Shown here: piece by piece, positions 1 to 8,149 of the stretch
Position numbering within the stretch: the stretch's first letter is position 1
Layout of the letters: each line of letters opens with the position of its first letter
NCBI GenBank assembly: GCA_002305955.1
Contig: DBRH01000015.1
Location: 81,605 to 99,818, forward strand
DNA length: 18,214 bases
Source: Kosmotogaceae bacterium UBA1373
GTDB taxonomy: Bacteria > Thermotogota > Thermotogae > Petrotogales > Kosmotogaceae
Reading direction: 5' to 3'
Translations under genes and position numbers: made by a program
Notes under the pieces: generated by a model
Told to the model about the DNA's origin: nothing
Seen by the model: only the letters and a program-made list of their open reading frames with translations
The model's database searches: none

Positions 1-1000
1 AGTCTCCGTAGTTCGAGTAACTGGCCCTTTCCATGGTCGGCCCGACCGCGCTAACCGAGATGACTTCATCGTAAGAGGCCGGATAGTACGGATAGGAAGT
101 GTTGTAGTTACCGGCTGCCGCTATCATCATCACTTCGTTGGCGTAAGCGTACTCCACCGCCAGCCTCACGGCCTCGGTGTCCGGTCCGGCCAGGCTCATG
201 TTGATCACCTTCGCCCCGTGATCCACGGCGTAGATTATCCCCTCGGCGATGATTGTATCGGTTGTATTTCCACCGTTGTCGAAGACTTTTATGGGCATCA
301 CGGTCGGATACCTTCCCCAGGTCATTCCGGACACGCCGGTGCCGTTGTTTGTAACGGCCGTGATCGTTCCGGTTACGTGTGTACCGTGGGATTGTCGACC
401 GGGGTTCGGGTTGTCGGTCGGATCGTCATCGTCGTCGATCAGATCGTACCCGGGAAGAAACACTCCCTGCAGGTCGGGATGGTCCGGTCTGGTACCGGAG
501 TCGATAATGGCCACGACCACCGTCGGAGAACCTTTAGCGATAGTCCACGCCTCCTCCATCTGTACCATGGGATAACCCCACTGATCTGTGTAGAGAGGAT
601 CATCCGGCACGGTAGTCACCGATTGCAAAGTGTACAACATGTTTCTCTGCACGGACCTGACGCCTTCGATTGCGGCAAGGGCTTGCGGATCGGATGTCCT
701 GACGGTCGAGATGACCACCGAACCATCGCGCGAGGAGAATTCGCCCAGAACCTCCGCCCCCGGCAGTATCGTCGAATCGTAACCGCTGTCGAAGATCACT
801 GCGTATTCGTCGGTGAAGCCTCTTTCGATATCTTCGGCCGTCAGCTCCGGAACATAACCCTTTCTCTGAACCGTGAACCCTTCCTCACCTGAATATGGCC
901 TGATAACCCCGCTGAGGGAATAATGAATATCCACTTTGGGACAGCCTGTCAGAAAAATGATCATCAGTGAAACAACCGGAAGAAAAGCGTATCTTCGCAT
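1..1000 (-). CDS. Subtilisin-like (S8) serine peptidase lipoprotein, 3' end outside window
   Basis: The reading frame is open from the start to the window edge, giving about 333 residues of the N-terminal part. Residues 1-20 form a lipoprotein signal ending in the lipobox LTGC (Cys20), so the enzyme is probably anchored outside the cytoplasmic membrane. A propeptide-like stretch follows. The S8 catalytic domain then shows the Asp motif (AIIDSGT, Asp167), the His motif (SHGTHVTG, His205) and the oxyanion-hole Asn (AAAGN, Asn298). The last residues, SVSAVGP...YSNYGD, match the segment just before the catalytic Ser, which lies beyond position 1. Two ATGs are adjacent, at 1003 and 1000. A GGAGG sits 3 nt from the first and 6 nt from the second, so 1000 is preferred. 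The likely role is extracellular protein degradation; the substrate is unknown. Confidence 0.92.
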   Translation of the reverse strand, partial: MRRYAFLPVVSLMIIFLTGCPKVDIHYSLSGVIRPYSGEEGFTVQRKGYVPELTAEDIERGFTDEYAVIFDSGYDSTILPGAEVLGEFSSRDGSVVISTVRTSDPQALAAIEGVRSVQRNMLYTLQSVTTVPDDPLYTDQWGYPMVQMEEAWTIAKGSPTVVVAIIDSGTRPDHPDLQGVFLPGYDLIDDDDDPTDNPNPGRQSHGTHVTGTITAVTNNGTGVSGMTWGRYPTVMPIKVFDNGGNTTDTIIAEGIIYAVDHGAKVINMSLAGPDTEAVRLAVEYAYANEVMMIAAAGNYNTSYPYYPASYDEVISVSAVGPTMERASYSNYGD

Positions 1001-1201
1001 CATGAACCTCCATCGATATCATAATGAAGATTTTATCATCTCAGCTACGTGAGTTTCCGTTGAAACCGGAGAGCGGTTAAGTGTTGTATGAAAAAGCTCG
1101 CTGTTCAGGGGCGGAACAGTTGGTAGTAGTGATAAAGCTCCTGTAACCCAGCCTTTCCGTCATTCGGTGTTATCTGAAGCCGTTTGGCTCAACGCCTTGA
1201 A

Positions 1202-2005
1202 CTAATCCCTCTTGATATGTAGATCGATCTGACTGAAGGGAATCTCTATGCCGTTTTCGTCGAACTTCGTCTTTATTATCTTCGCCAGATCCGTGCTGGA
1301 ATTGACGAAATTGCTCCTTTCAACCCAAAAACGGACCACGAAATCTATCGACGAGCTGCCGTATCCTGTGAACTGGATCACCGGCTTATGGCTTTCGTCT
1401 TTGTAGAGCTTCTCATACGAATTGACCGATTCCTCGAGTACCTTCATGACCTTGTTCAAATCGCTGGAATAAGAAACACCGACGTTAAGATCGTTCCGCC
1501 TTATATTCTCCGGCCAGAAGTGGACTATCGTTGCCGTCCAGACCGATCGGCTGGGCATGGTTATCATCTTTCCGTCCCACGTTTTCAGAAGTACATGATT
1601 CAACTTGATCTCGACGATCGAGCCTGACTGGCCGGAGATCTCCACGGCCTCTCCTTCTATTATGAGTTTATTGAGCATAATGAGAATCCCGCAGATGAAG
1701 TTTTCCAGAGGCTCCTTGATCGCCAGACCTATTATGATGCTCGAAACTCCGAGCCCGGTCAAAACCGGGGTAAGGTTCTTGAAAAGCACGGATACGATTA
1801 TGAAAATGGCCAGTGCGAAGAAAGCGATGTTGAACAATGTCTTCAGAGTCCTCTGGTACTGGACGTTCACTATACCCGTTTTCTTGGACAGTTTCATGAA
1901 CCCGTTGTAGAAGATCTTAGATAACCACCGGGCTATTATGAAGATGAGTAAGCTTACCCCTATCCTGACAGCCCAGTCGATGATTATTGATACCGTATCG
2001 TTCAA
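1202..2005 (-). CDS. Small-conductance mechanosensitive channel, MscS family
   Basis: 267 residues, about the size of a minimal MscS. Hydrophobic segments lie near residues 8-27, 53-75 and 80-112. The third is Gly/Ala-rich (TGLGVSSIIIGLAIKEP) and matches the pore-lining TM3. It is followed by the conserved beta-domain region with TWDGKMITMPSRSVW and then the C-terminal alpha/beta domain. The family opens under membrane tension to release solutes during hypo-osmotic shock. The start is TTG at 2005, because a GGAAGGAG lies 9 nt upstream and the next in-frame Met is about residue 37, which would remove TM1. It stands alone, about 200 bp upstream (in transcription sense) of the S8 peptidase. No clear terminator was found. 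Confidence 0.93.
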   Translation of the reverse strand: MNDTVSIIIDWAVRIGVSLLIFIIARWLSKIFYNGFMKLSKKTGIVNVQYQRTLKTLFNIAFFALAIFIIVSVLFKNLTPVLTGLGVSSIIIGLAIKEPLENFICGILIMLNKLIIEGEAVEISGQSGSIVEIKLNHVLLKTWDGKMITMPSRSVWTATIVHFWPENIRRNDLNVGVSYSSDLNKVMKVLEESVNSYEKLYKDESHKPVIQFTGYGSSSIDFVVRFWVERSNFVNSSTDLAKIIKTKFDENGIEIPFSQIDLHIKRD

Positions 2006-2281
2006 AATGACTCACTCCTTCCTGATTGAGAAACTATACTCTATTCTTACATATTTCGACCGGGATAAAAGCCTGGAATAGATGGTGGTAGCACGGGCTG
2101 ACTCTTGCGAATCAATCTCTATCCCTATTTTGCGGTGAAAAACGAGGATATCAAAAGTCGGATCTTCTTCTTGTCAGTCTATAGCTAAGAACGCTATACA
2201 TTATGATTATGATATTATTTATCACTATATATCTCTTTTATCATAGGCATTTTGATAGTATATAATTTATAACTATTCTTG
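2006..2281. other. Divergent intergenic region between mscS and dnaK
   Basis: No coding potential was recognised. The part from about 2195 to 2281 is very AT-rich and could act as an UP element for the dnaK promoter. It contains a perfect 6-bp inverted repeat (TATAGC, 7-nt loop, GCTATA at 2180-2198). It also contains a possible second promoter: TTATCA at 2238-2243, 17 bp, then TATAAT at 2261-2266. No CIRCE element (HrcA operator) was found by eye. Confidence 0.5.
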
Positions 2282-2310
2282 TTGACAGTGCACAAACTCT
2301 TACCTATAAT
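2282..2310 (+). promoter_or_regulatory. dnaK promoter, perfect housekeeping-sigma consensus
   Basis: TTGACA (2282-2287) is separated by exactly 17 bp from TATAAT (2305-2310). Both hexamers match the vegetative sigma consensus at all positions. The predicted start near 2317 leaves a leader of about 35 nt before the dnaK ATG, with the ribosome-binding site AAGGAGGGG inside it. This suggests high constitutive expression of the chaperone operon. Confidence 0.85.
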
Positions 2311-2351
2311 ATAAATGTAGAAGCGTTGAGCTGCGCAAGGAGGGGAACAAG

Positions 2352-4187
2352 ATGGCAAATAAAGAATACACAGTAGGAATCGATCTAGGCACGACCAATT
2401 CGGTCATAGCATGGGTAAAGCAGGATGGCGGCGTTGAGGTGATACCCAACGCCGAAGGAAACAGGACCACACCTTCGATAGTCTCCTTCAGCAAGACTGG
2501 AGAGATAGTCGTCGGAGAGCCGGCGAAGAGACAGGCTATATTGAACGCCGATAGAACGGTCAGATCGATCAAAAGGAAAATGGGTTCGGATTACACGATA
2601 AAGATAGATGAGAAAGACTACACTCCGCAAGAGATCAGCGCGTACATACTCAAAAAAATGAAGGCCGACGCCGAAGCTTATCTCGGCGGAAAAGTTACGA
2701 AGGCCGTTATCACTTGTCCGGCATACTTCAACGACGCGCAGAGACAGGCCACCAAGGAAGGCGGTATAATCGCCGGAATGGAAGTTCTGAGAATAATCAA
2801 CGAACCGACGGCCGCGGCGGTTGCCTACGGCATCGATAAGAAGCAGGGAGACAGAAAGATCATCGTTTACGACCTGGGAGGCGGAACCTTCGATGTGTCG
2901 CTGCTAGACATAGGAGACGGAGTAGTTGAAGTTCTTTCGACCTCGGGAAACAACCACCTCGGAGGAGACGATTTCGACCAGTTGCTCATCGATTACATCG
3001 CCGAGGACTTCAGGAAGAAAAACAACGTCGATCTCAGAAAAGACAAGCAGGCCTTCCAGAGGCTGAAGGATGCCGCAGAAAGGGCCAAGATCGAGCTCTC
3101 GGCGAAGTACGAAACGGAGATCTCTCTACCCTTCATAACCGCGACGGCCGACGGACCGCTCCACCTGGAGATGAAGATCACCAGATCGACCTTCGAATCT
3201 TTGATCAAAGACCTGGTCGAGGGAACCAGAGAACAGATAGAGAGGGCCATGAGCGATGCCAAAGTCTCTCCAAAAGAAGTGGACGAGATACTCCTGGTCG
3301 GTGGCTCCACTAGAATTCCCATGGTCCAGAGTTTCATCAAGTCGATATTCGGCAAAGAACCCAACAAGAACATCAACCCGGACGAAGCCGTTGCGGTCGG
3401 GGCGGCTCTCCAGAGCGGTATCCTCGCCGGAAGTGTGGAAAGCGATCTCGTTCTGGTGGATGTAACCCCCCTCACTCTGGGAGTTGAAGTAATGGGTGGC
3501 CTGCTGGAACCGATCATCGAGAGGAACTCTACGGTGCCGGTCAAAAGGTCCAAGGTCTTCACGACAGCGGCAGACGGACAGACAGAAGTGGAAGTTGCCG
3601 TTTACCAGGGCGAAAGATCTATGGCCAGAGACAATGTGGCGCTGGGAAGTTTCAAGCTCACCGGTATAGCGCCGGCCCCGAGGGGAATCCCCCAGATAGA
3701 GGTAACGTTCGATATAGACAGCGACGGAATAGTTCACGTATCGGCAAAGGATCTTGGAACCAACAGAGAACAGTCGATGGTGGTTAGCGGAAGACAGAAG
3801 ATGTCCGAAGAAGATATAAAGAGAATCGTCGAAGACGCCAGGAAGTACGAAGAACAGGACAAGAAGAAGAAACAGGAAATCGAACTGAAGAACCAGGCCG
3901 ACCAACTCGCCTACAGCATAGAAAAGCTCCTTAAGGATAGCGGCGACAAGATCTCTTCCGAGGACAGGGGAAAGCTGGAAGGACTTGTCAAGGATCTGAG
4001 AGACGCGATAAACCAGGACAACATACAGAGAGTGAAGCTGCTCTTCGATCAGCTCCAGAAGGAAAGCATGAGAGTCGGACAGAGCGTTTACCAGAAGACT
4101 CAGGCACAGACCGGTCAGGGACCTGAGAGTGGCGGCGAAGGTAACGACGGCGGCACCGAGTACATACCGCCGGAAGACAACCAGTGA
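2352..4187 (+). CDS. dnaK: Molecular chaperone DnaK (Hsp70)
   Basis: 611 residues, the usual size for thermophile DnaK. The ATPase domain (about 1-365) carries the three Hsp70 signatures: GIDLGTTNS (9-17), DLGGGTFDVSLL (174-185) and LLVGGSTRIPMV (314-325). The interdomain linker with DVTPLTLG begins at Asp370. The beta-sandwich substrate domain follows, then a charged helical lid and a disordered Gly/Asp-rich tail ending TEYIPPEDNQ. It binds exposed hydrophobic segments in an ATP cycle, helped by DnaJ and GrpE, which are not encoded here. The ATG has an AAGGAGG ribosome-binding site at good spacing. It is first in an operon with hsp20, an arrangement known from Thermotoga. Confidence 0.99.
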   Translation: MANKEYTVGIDLGTTNSVIAWVKQDGGVEVIPNAEGNRTTPSIVSFSKTGEIVVGEPAKRQAILNADRTVRSIKRKMGSDYTIKIDEKDYTPQEISAYILKKMKADAEAYLGGKVTKAVITCPAYFNDAQRQATKEGGIIAGMEVLRIINEPTAAAVAYGIDKKQGDRKIIVYDLGGGTFDVSLLDIGDGVVEVLSTSGNNHLGGDDFDQLLIDYIAEDFRKKNNVDLRKDKQAFQRLKDAAERAKIELSAKYETEISLPFITATADGPLHLEMKITRSTFESLIKDLVEGTREQIERAMSDAKVSPKEVDEILLVGGSTRIPMVQSFIKSIFGKEPNKNINPDEAVAVGAALQSGILAGSVESDLVLVDVTPLTLGVEVMGGLLEPIIERNSTVPVKRSKVFTTAADGQTEVEVAVYQGERSMARDNVALGSFKLTGIAPAPRGIPQIEVTFDIDSDGIVHVSAKDLGTNREQSMVVSGRQKMSEEDIKRIVEDARKYEEQDKKKKQEIELKNQADQLAYSIEKLLKDSGDKISSEDRGKLEGLVKDLRDAINQDNIQRVKLLFDQLQKESMRVGQSVYQKTQAQTGQGPESGGEGNDGGTEYIPPEDNQ

Positions 4188-4219
4188 ACAAAATAATATA
4201 AACAACGGAGGTGTTTAAA

Positions 4220-4666
4220 ATGTTGGCTATCAGAAGAAGTGATGTTTTCAGACCGTTCGAAGAGATCCAGAAGGAAATGGACAGACTTTTCAACGAAGCC
4301 TTCAAAGGGTTCAACAACCAGCCCAGAGAGACCTCTATGATCAGTCCGGAAGTCGATATCTACGAAAAGGACAACTCGGTTTTCATCGAAATGGATGTAC
4401 CCGGGATAAAGAAGGACGAACTGGAGATAAAAGTAGAGGAAGATATACTCTCGATAAGGGGCGAGAAAAAGCTCGAAAGAGAGGACAAGGGAAGGGACTA
4501 CCACCGCTACGAGCGCTGCTGCGGGTCCTTCCAGAGGATCTTCAGACTACCCGAGTATGTTAGCTCGGAAGAGATAAAAGCCAGGTACGAAGACGGTGTT
4601 CTGAAGATCGAGCTTCCAAAGAAAGAGGAAGTCAAGAAAGAAGCCGTTCAGGTCAAGATCGACTGA
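4220..4666 (+). CDS. Small heat shock protein, Hsp20/alpha-crystallin family
   Basis: 148 residues. The N-terminal arm holds RPFEEIQKEMDRLFNEAF. The alpha-crystallin domain starts near SPEVDIYEKD and includes VPGIKKDELEIKV, the strand LSIRGEKK and the conserved YEDGVLKIELPK. The tail ends VQVKID, an I/V-x-I/V-type anchor for oligomer assembly. Small Hsps hold unfolding proteins in a refoldable state for DnaK and Clp/Hsp100. The ATG at 4220 is chosen because GGAGGTG (4208-4214) sits 5-6 nt before it. An in-frame GTG at 4211 overlaps that ribosome-binding site. It lies 32 bp after dnaK, so co-transcription is likely. Confidence 0.96.
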   Translation: MLAIRRSDVFRPFEEIQKEMDRLFNEAFKGFNNQPRETSMISPEVDIYEKDNSVFIEMDVPGIKKDELEIKVEEDILSIRGEKKLEREDKGRDYHRYERCCGSFQRIFRLPEYVSSEEIKARYEDGVLKIELPKKEEVKKEAVQVKID

Positions 4667-4684
4667 AGAGGCTGAAGGATGGTG

Positions 4685-4710
4685 GGGGCGCTCGAAGGCG
4701 CCCCTTTTTT
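4685..4710 (+). terminator. Rho-independent terminator between hsp20 and the Clp gene
   Basis: A perfect 7-bp GC stem (GGGGCGC / GCGCCCC) with a 6-nt loop is followed directly by six T residues. The Clp ribosome-binding site GGAGGTG starts at 4711, the very next base. No room is left for a promoter after the terminator. Confidence 0.9.
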
Positions 4711-4721
4711 GGAGGTGTAGA

Positions 4722-7100
4722 ATGATAAACTACGACGAATACACCGAAAAGGCAAAAAAGATACTGATGGATGTACAGGATATACTCACGCGTTACAGAC
4801 AGAATCAGCTGGCCTCCGAACACATACTCCTGTCGATGCTCGAAGATGACGACAATATAGCCGTGGATATTCTCAAGGAGAAAAACGGTAATACAGAGGC
4901 TTTGAGAAGGGACGTCGAAGAGGTAATTGGCCGCTACGGCAGCTCCGGTCAATCGACCAGCCAGATCTTCATAACTCCCGAGGCCCGACACATACTGGAA
5001 AACGCCAGGAGCGAGTCGAGAAGGATGCAGGATTCCAAGGTCGGAACGGAGCACATACTCCTGTCGATGGTTAGAGAGACTTCGGCGGTCGCCAGCAGAC
5101 TCCTTCAGAAGTACGGCATTAATATAGACAATATCTACTCTCTCATTCTGAAAAGAAGAAACGTGGCCGAATCGGAAGAGAGCGAAAACGTGAACTCCCT
5201 GAAGAAATACACTATAGACCTGACACAACTGGCCAGAGAAGGCAAACTGATGCCCGTGATCGGCAGGGAGGACGAGGTTCGCAGGGTTATTCAGATCATA
5301 GGCAGGAAAACTAAGAACAACCCGGCCCTGGTCGGCGAGCCGGGTGTGGGGAAGACGGCGATCGTGGAGGGTCTTTCCCAGAGAATAGTGAGCGGAGACG
5401 TTCCGCATTACCTGAAAGACAAGAGAGTCTTAGCCCTCGATATGGGAAGACTGGTAGCCGGAACGAAGTTCCGTGGAGAGTTCGAAGAGAGGATGAAGGA
5501 TATAATCGACTCGGTGAAGAAGCTCTCCGGCGACGTGATCCTCTTCATAGACGAAATCCACAGCGTAGTCGGCGCCGGCTCGGCCGAAGGCTCGATGGAC
5601 GCGGCTAACCTCATGAAACCGGCCCTGGCGAGGGGCGAACTCCAGTGCGTGGGTGCCACCACTCTCGACGAATACAGGAAATACATAGAGAAAGACAGAG
5701 CGCTCGAGAGAAGATTCCAGCCGGTGCTGGTCGATGAGCCGACCACAGAAGAGGCTTACGAAATAATGAAAGGCCTGAAAGAGACCTACGAGAAACACCA
5801 CGAGATAAAGATAACCGATGAAGCGCTGAAGACGGCCGTCGACCTGAGCGTGAAATATATCCCCGACAGATACCTCCCCGACAAGGCCATCGACCTCATA
5901 GACGAGGCCGCGTCCTTCGTCAGGCTTAAGGCCGGCTATATGCCGGACGACCTGAGGTCCATGGACAGGGAACTGAAGGAACTGGACGCACAGATCACCG
6001 CGCTGGCCGAGAAAGGCGATTACAAAGCGGCCGCCGAATCGAAAACCAGAGCCGAGCAGCTCAAGAAAGAGTATCTGGCCGAAAAAACCAGATGGGAAAC
6101 GAGCGAATCTATCAGCAGTATGGTCACACCGGATATAGTGGCCTCTATAGTAGAGCAGTGGACGGGAATACCGGCCGGAAAGATGCTCCAGTCGGAACGC
6201 GACAGGCTGAAGAACCTGGAATCGCTGATACACGAGAGATTCATGGATCAAAACGAAGCCGTCGATGTGGTAGCCCAGACGATACGCCGCGCAAGGGCCG
6301 GCTTGAAAGATCCCGATAAACCATGGGGCTCCTTTCTCTTCATGGGACCGACCGGGGTGGGAAAGACCGAGCTGGCCAAAACGCTGGCCTTCCTTCTCTT
6401 CGGAAGCGAGGAGGCTATGGTGAGGCTGGATATGTCGGAATACATGGAGAAACACACAGTATCCAGACTGATTGGCGCCCCTCCGGGCTATGTGGGTTAT
6501 GACGAGGGCGGACAGTTGACCGAGGCCGTCAGAAGAAGACCTTACTCGGTGGTCCTGCTGGACGAGATCGAAAAGGCCCATCCCGACGTTCACAACGTAC
6601 TTCTGCAAACCATGGACGATGGAAGGTTGACCGACGGCAAGGGGAAGACAGTCTCCTTCGCCAACACGATCATAATAATGACCAGCAACATCGCTTCGGA
6701 AGAGCTGGCGGATATACAGGAGAATCCCGGGGCCAGAGAAATAGCCGGTGAAAAACTTCGCAGAACGTTCAGACCGGAGTTCCTTAACAGACTGGATGCC
6801 ATCGTTCTCTTCGAACCGCTCGACCCTTCGGCGATGAAGGGAATAGTCAGGTTACAGCTCTCGGAGATAGAAGAGCGATTAAGAGAGCAGAACATATGTA
6901 TAGACGTTACCGACGGGGCCGTCGAGTACCTGGCTGAGAATGGATACGATAAACTGTACGGTGCGAGGCCGGTGAGACGTCTTATAGAAAGAACCATAGA
7001 AGGACCCGTGGCCGATATGATAATAGACGGTAAACTCCAGGAAGGAGCCACTGTGTCGGTCGATACTGATGAGCTTGGAATAAAGCTGGATATTTTGTAA
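4722..7100 (+). CDS. clpC: AAA+ unfoldase of the ClpC/ClpB (Hsp100) family
   Basis: 792 residues with two ATPase domains. The N domain has two Clp_N repeats (EHILLSML at 33-40, EHILLSMV at 110-117). D1 has Walker A GEPGVGKT (205-212) and Walker B Asp277-Glu278. A short two-helix middle domain (about 408-455) resembles ClpC, not the long ClpB coiled coil. D2 has Walker A GPTGVGKT (542-549), Walker B Asp614-Glu615, sensor TSN (654-656) and the pore motif GYVGY. The segment 657-682 between sensor 1 and FRPEF is only 26 residues and shows no IGF/VGF-like ClpP-docking tripeptide. The protein may therefore act as a disaggregase with DnaK and Hsp20 rather than with ClpP. ATG at 4722 with GGAGGTG. 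Family certain; the ClpC versus ClpB label is less so. Confidence 0.93.
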   Translation: MINYDEYTEKAKKILMDVQDILTRYRQNQLASEHILLSMLEDDDNIAVDILKEKNGNTEALRRDVEEVIGRYGSSGQSTSQIFITPEARHILENARSESRRMQDSKVGTEHILLSMVRETSAVASRLLQKYGINIDNIYSLILKRRNVAESEESENVNSLKKYTIDLTQLAREGKLMPVIGREDEVRRVIQIIGRKTKNNPALVGEPGVGKTAIVEGLSQRIVSGDVPHYLKDKRVLALDMGRLVAGTKFRGEFEERMKDIIDSVKKLSGDVILFIDEIHSVVGAGSAEGSMDAANLMKPALARGELQCVGATTLDEYRKYIEKDRALERRFQPVLVDEPTTEEAYEIMKGLKETYEKHHEIKITDEALKTAVDLSVKYIPDRYLPDKAIDLIDEAASFVRLKAGYMPDDLRSMDRELKELDAQITALAEKGDYKAAAESKTRAEQLKKEYLAEKTRWETSESISSMVTPDIVASIVEQWTGIPAGKMLQSERDRLKNLESLIHERFMDQNEAVDVVAQTIRRARAGLKDPDKPWGSFLFMGPTGVGKTELAKTLAFLLFGSEEAMVRLDMSEYMEKHTVSRLIGAPPGYVGYDEGGQLTEAVRRRPYSVVLLDEIEKAHPDVHNVLLQTMDDGRLTDGKGKTVSFANTIIIMTSNIASEELADIQENPGAREIAGEKLRRTFRPEFLNRLDAIVLFEPLDPSAMKGIVRLQLSEIEERLREQNICIDVTDGAVEYLAENGYDKLYGARPVRRLIERTIEGPVADMIIDGKLQEGATVSVDTDELGIKLDIL

Positions 7101-7106
7101 CCTTTC

Positions 7107-7139
7107 AAGACCGGAGAGGTCTCTCTCTCCGGTCTTTTT
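7107..7139 (+). terminator. Rho-independent terminator after the Clp gene
   Basis: A 12-bp perfect stem (7107-7118 with 7125-7136, AAGACCGGAGAG pairing with CTCTCCGGTCTT) has a 6-nt loop and runs into TTTTT. It ends the dnaK-hsp20-clp block. Confidence 0.92.
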
Positions 7140-7181
7140 CTTCAAATACAAGATGATATCATTATCACAGGAGGTGCCTGA

Positions 7182-8135
7182 ATGGACAAAATATTCTACA
7201 CTTACAGAATCCCCGATGAAGGTATGCTTCTTCTCAAGAACTACGAAATCTCCGGAAACAACGAGGATCGTTTTCTAAGCAAAGAGGAGATAATCAAAGG
7301 GGCCCGCGACGCCTCTGCGCTCATTTCGCTGCTCTCGGACAGGATAGATTCCGAAGTTATTTCGTCGCTGCCGAAACTGAAAGTGATAGCCAACTACGCG
7401 GTTGGGTACAACAACATAGACATAGAAGAGGCCAGAAAGAGAGGAATAAGAGTGACCAACACTCCGGGCGCCCTGACCGATGCGACCGCCGATCTCACCA
7501 TGGCTCTGCTGCTGGCAACCAGCAGGAGGATAGTCGAGGGCGACAGATTAGTGAGAGAGCGCAAATTCGAAGGCTGGAAGCCCGGCCTGCTCAAGGGCCC
7601 CGCCCTCAAGGGAAAGATCCTGGGAATAATTGGGATGGGCAGGATAGGAAAGACCGTGGCGAGCAGAGCGCATGCCTTCGGCATGAACATCGTCTATCAC
7701 AACAGAAAGCCTCTCCTGCAATCGGAGGAGGAAGAACTCTGCGTTAAACACGTTAGTCTGGAAGAGTTACTCAAGAGCTCCGACTTCATCTCTTTACATG
7801 TACCGCTCATGGGTGAGACATACCATCTGCTCAACGAAAAGAGACTCTCTCTCATCAAGCCGGAGTCGATAATCATCAACACCTCTCGCGGAGCCGTTAT
7901 AGATGAAAAGGCACTGATCAAGGCTCTCAAGGACGGAAAATTAGCCGGCGCCGGGCTCGACGTCTATGAGGAGGAGCCGTTCGTGCCGCAGGAGCTGATC
8001 GATCTTCCAAACGTGGTTCTCCTGCCTCACCTCGGATCGGCCACCAACGAGGCCAGAAGGGAAATGGCCATAATGGTCGGACGAAACGTAGCGGCCGTTC
8101 TCGAAGGCAAAGAGCCACCCAATCTCGTTATTTGA
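7182..8135 (+). CDS. D-isomer-specific 2-hydroxyacid dehydrogenase (glyoxylate/hydroxypyruvate reductase type)
   Basis: 317 residues, the family's usual length. The split catalytic domain surrounds a Rossmann domain with the dinucleotide loop GMGRIG (151-156). The catalytic triad is present: Arg236 in NTSRGAV, Glu265 in EEEPF and His283 in LPHLGSA. These enzymes reduce 2-keto acids such as glyoxylate or hydroxypyruvate with NAD(P)H, or oxidise D-2-hydroxy acids. The exact substrate cannot be fixed by eye; phosphoglycerate dehydrogenase is less likely because no ACT or other C-terminal domain is present. ATG at 7182 follows AGGAGGTG. It lies only 42 bp after the Clp terminator, and that gap holds the palindrome ATGATATCAT (7153-7162), a possible operator. 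Confidence 0.93.
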   Translation: MDKIFYTYRIPDEGMLLLKNYEISGNNEDRFLSKEEIIKGARDASALISLLSDRIDSEVISSLPKLKVIANYAVGYNNIDIEEARKRGIRVTNTPGALTDATADLTMALLLATSRRIVEGDRLVRERKFEGWKPGLLKGPALKGKILGIIGMGRIGKTVASRAHAFGMNIVYHNRKPLLQSEEEELCVKHVSLEELLKSSDFISLHVPLMGETYHLLNEKRLSLIKPESIIINTSRGAVIDEKALIKALKDGKLAGAGLDVYEEEPFVPQELIDLPNVVLLPHLGSATNEARREMAIMVGRNVAAVLEGKEPPNLVI

Positions 8136-8149
8136 GACGCTTTTCCCGG

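Noticed and set aside
218..892. Plus-strand frames across the S8 peptidase
   Set aside because: The minus strand carries the continuous lipoprotein signal and the Asp, His and Asn motifs of a subtilisin, so the plus-strand frames are shadows.
1053..1078. Two overlapping short inverted repeats (GTTTC-GAAAC and AACCG-CGGTT) before the S8 peptidase
   Set aside because: The arms are only 5 bp with no T tract or promoter relation; such short repeats arise by chance.
2006..2351. CIRCE (HrcA operator) before dnaK
   Set aside because: No TTAGCACTC-N9-GAGTGCTAA or close variant was seen.
3126..4205. 359-codon open frame antisense to dnaK
   Set aside because: It is a mirror of the real dnaK reading frame; such antisense frames are common over dnaK. 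It lacks a coherent domain and has no separate signals.
5430..6608. 392-codon open frame antisense to the Clp gene
   Set aside because: It lies wholly inside a well-supported AAA+ gene, and its translation is low-complexity with no recognised motif.
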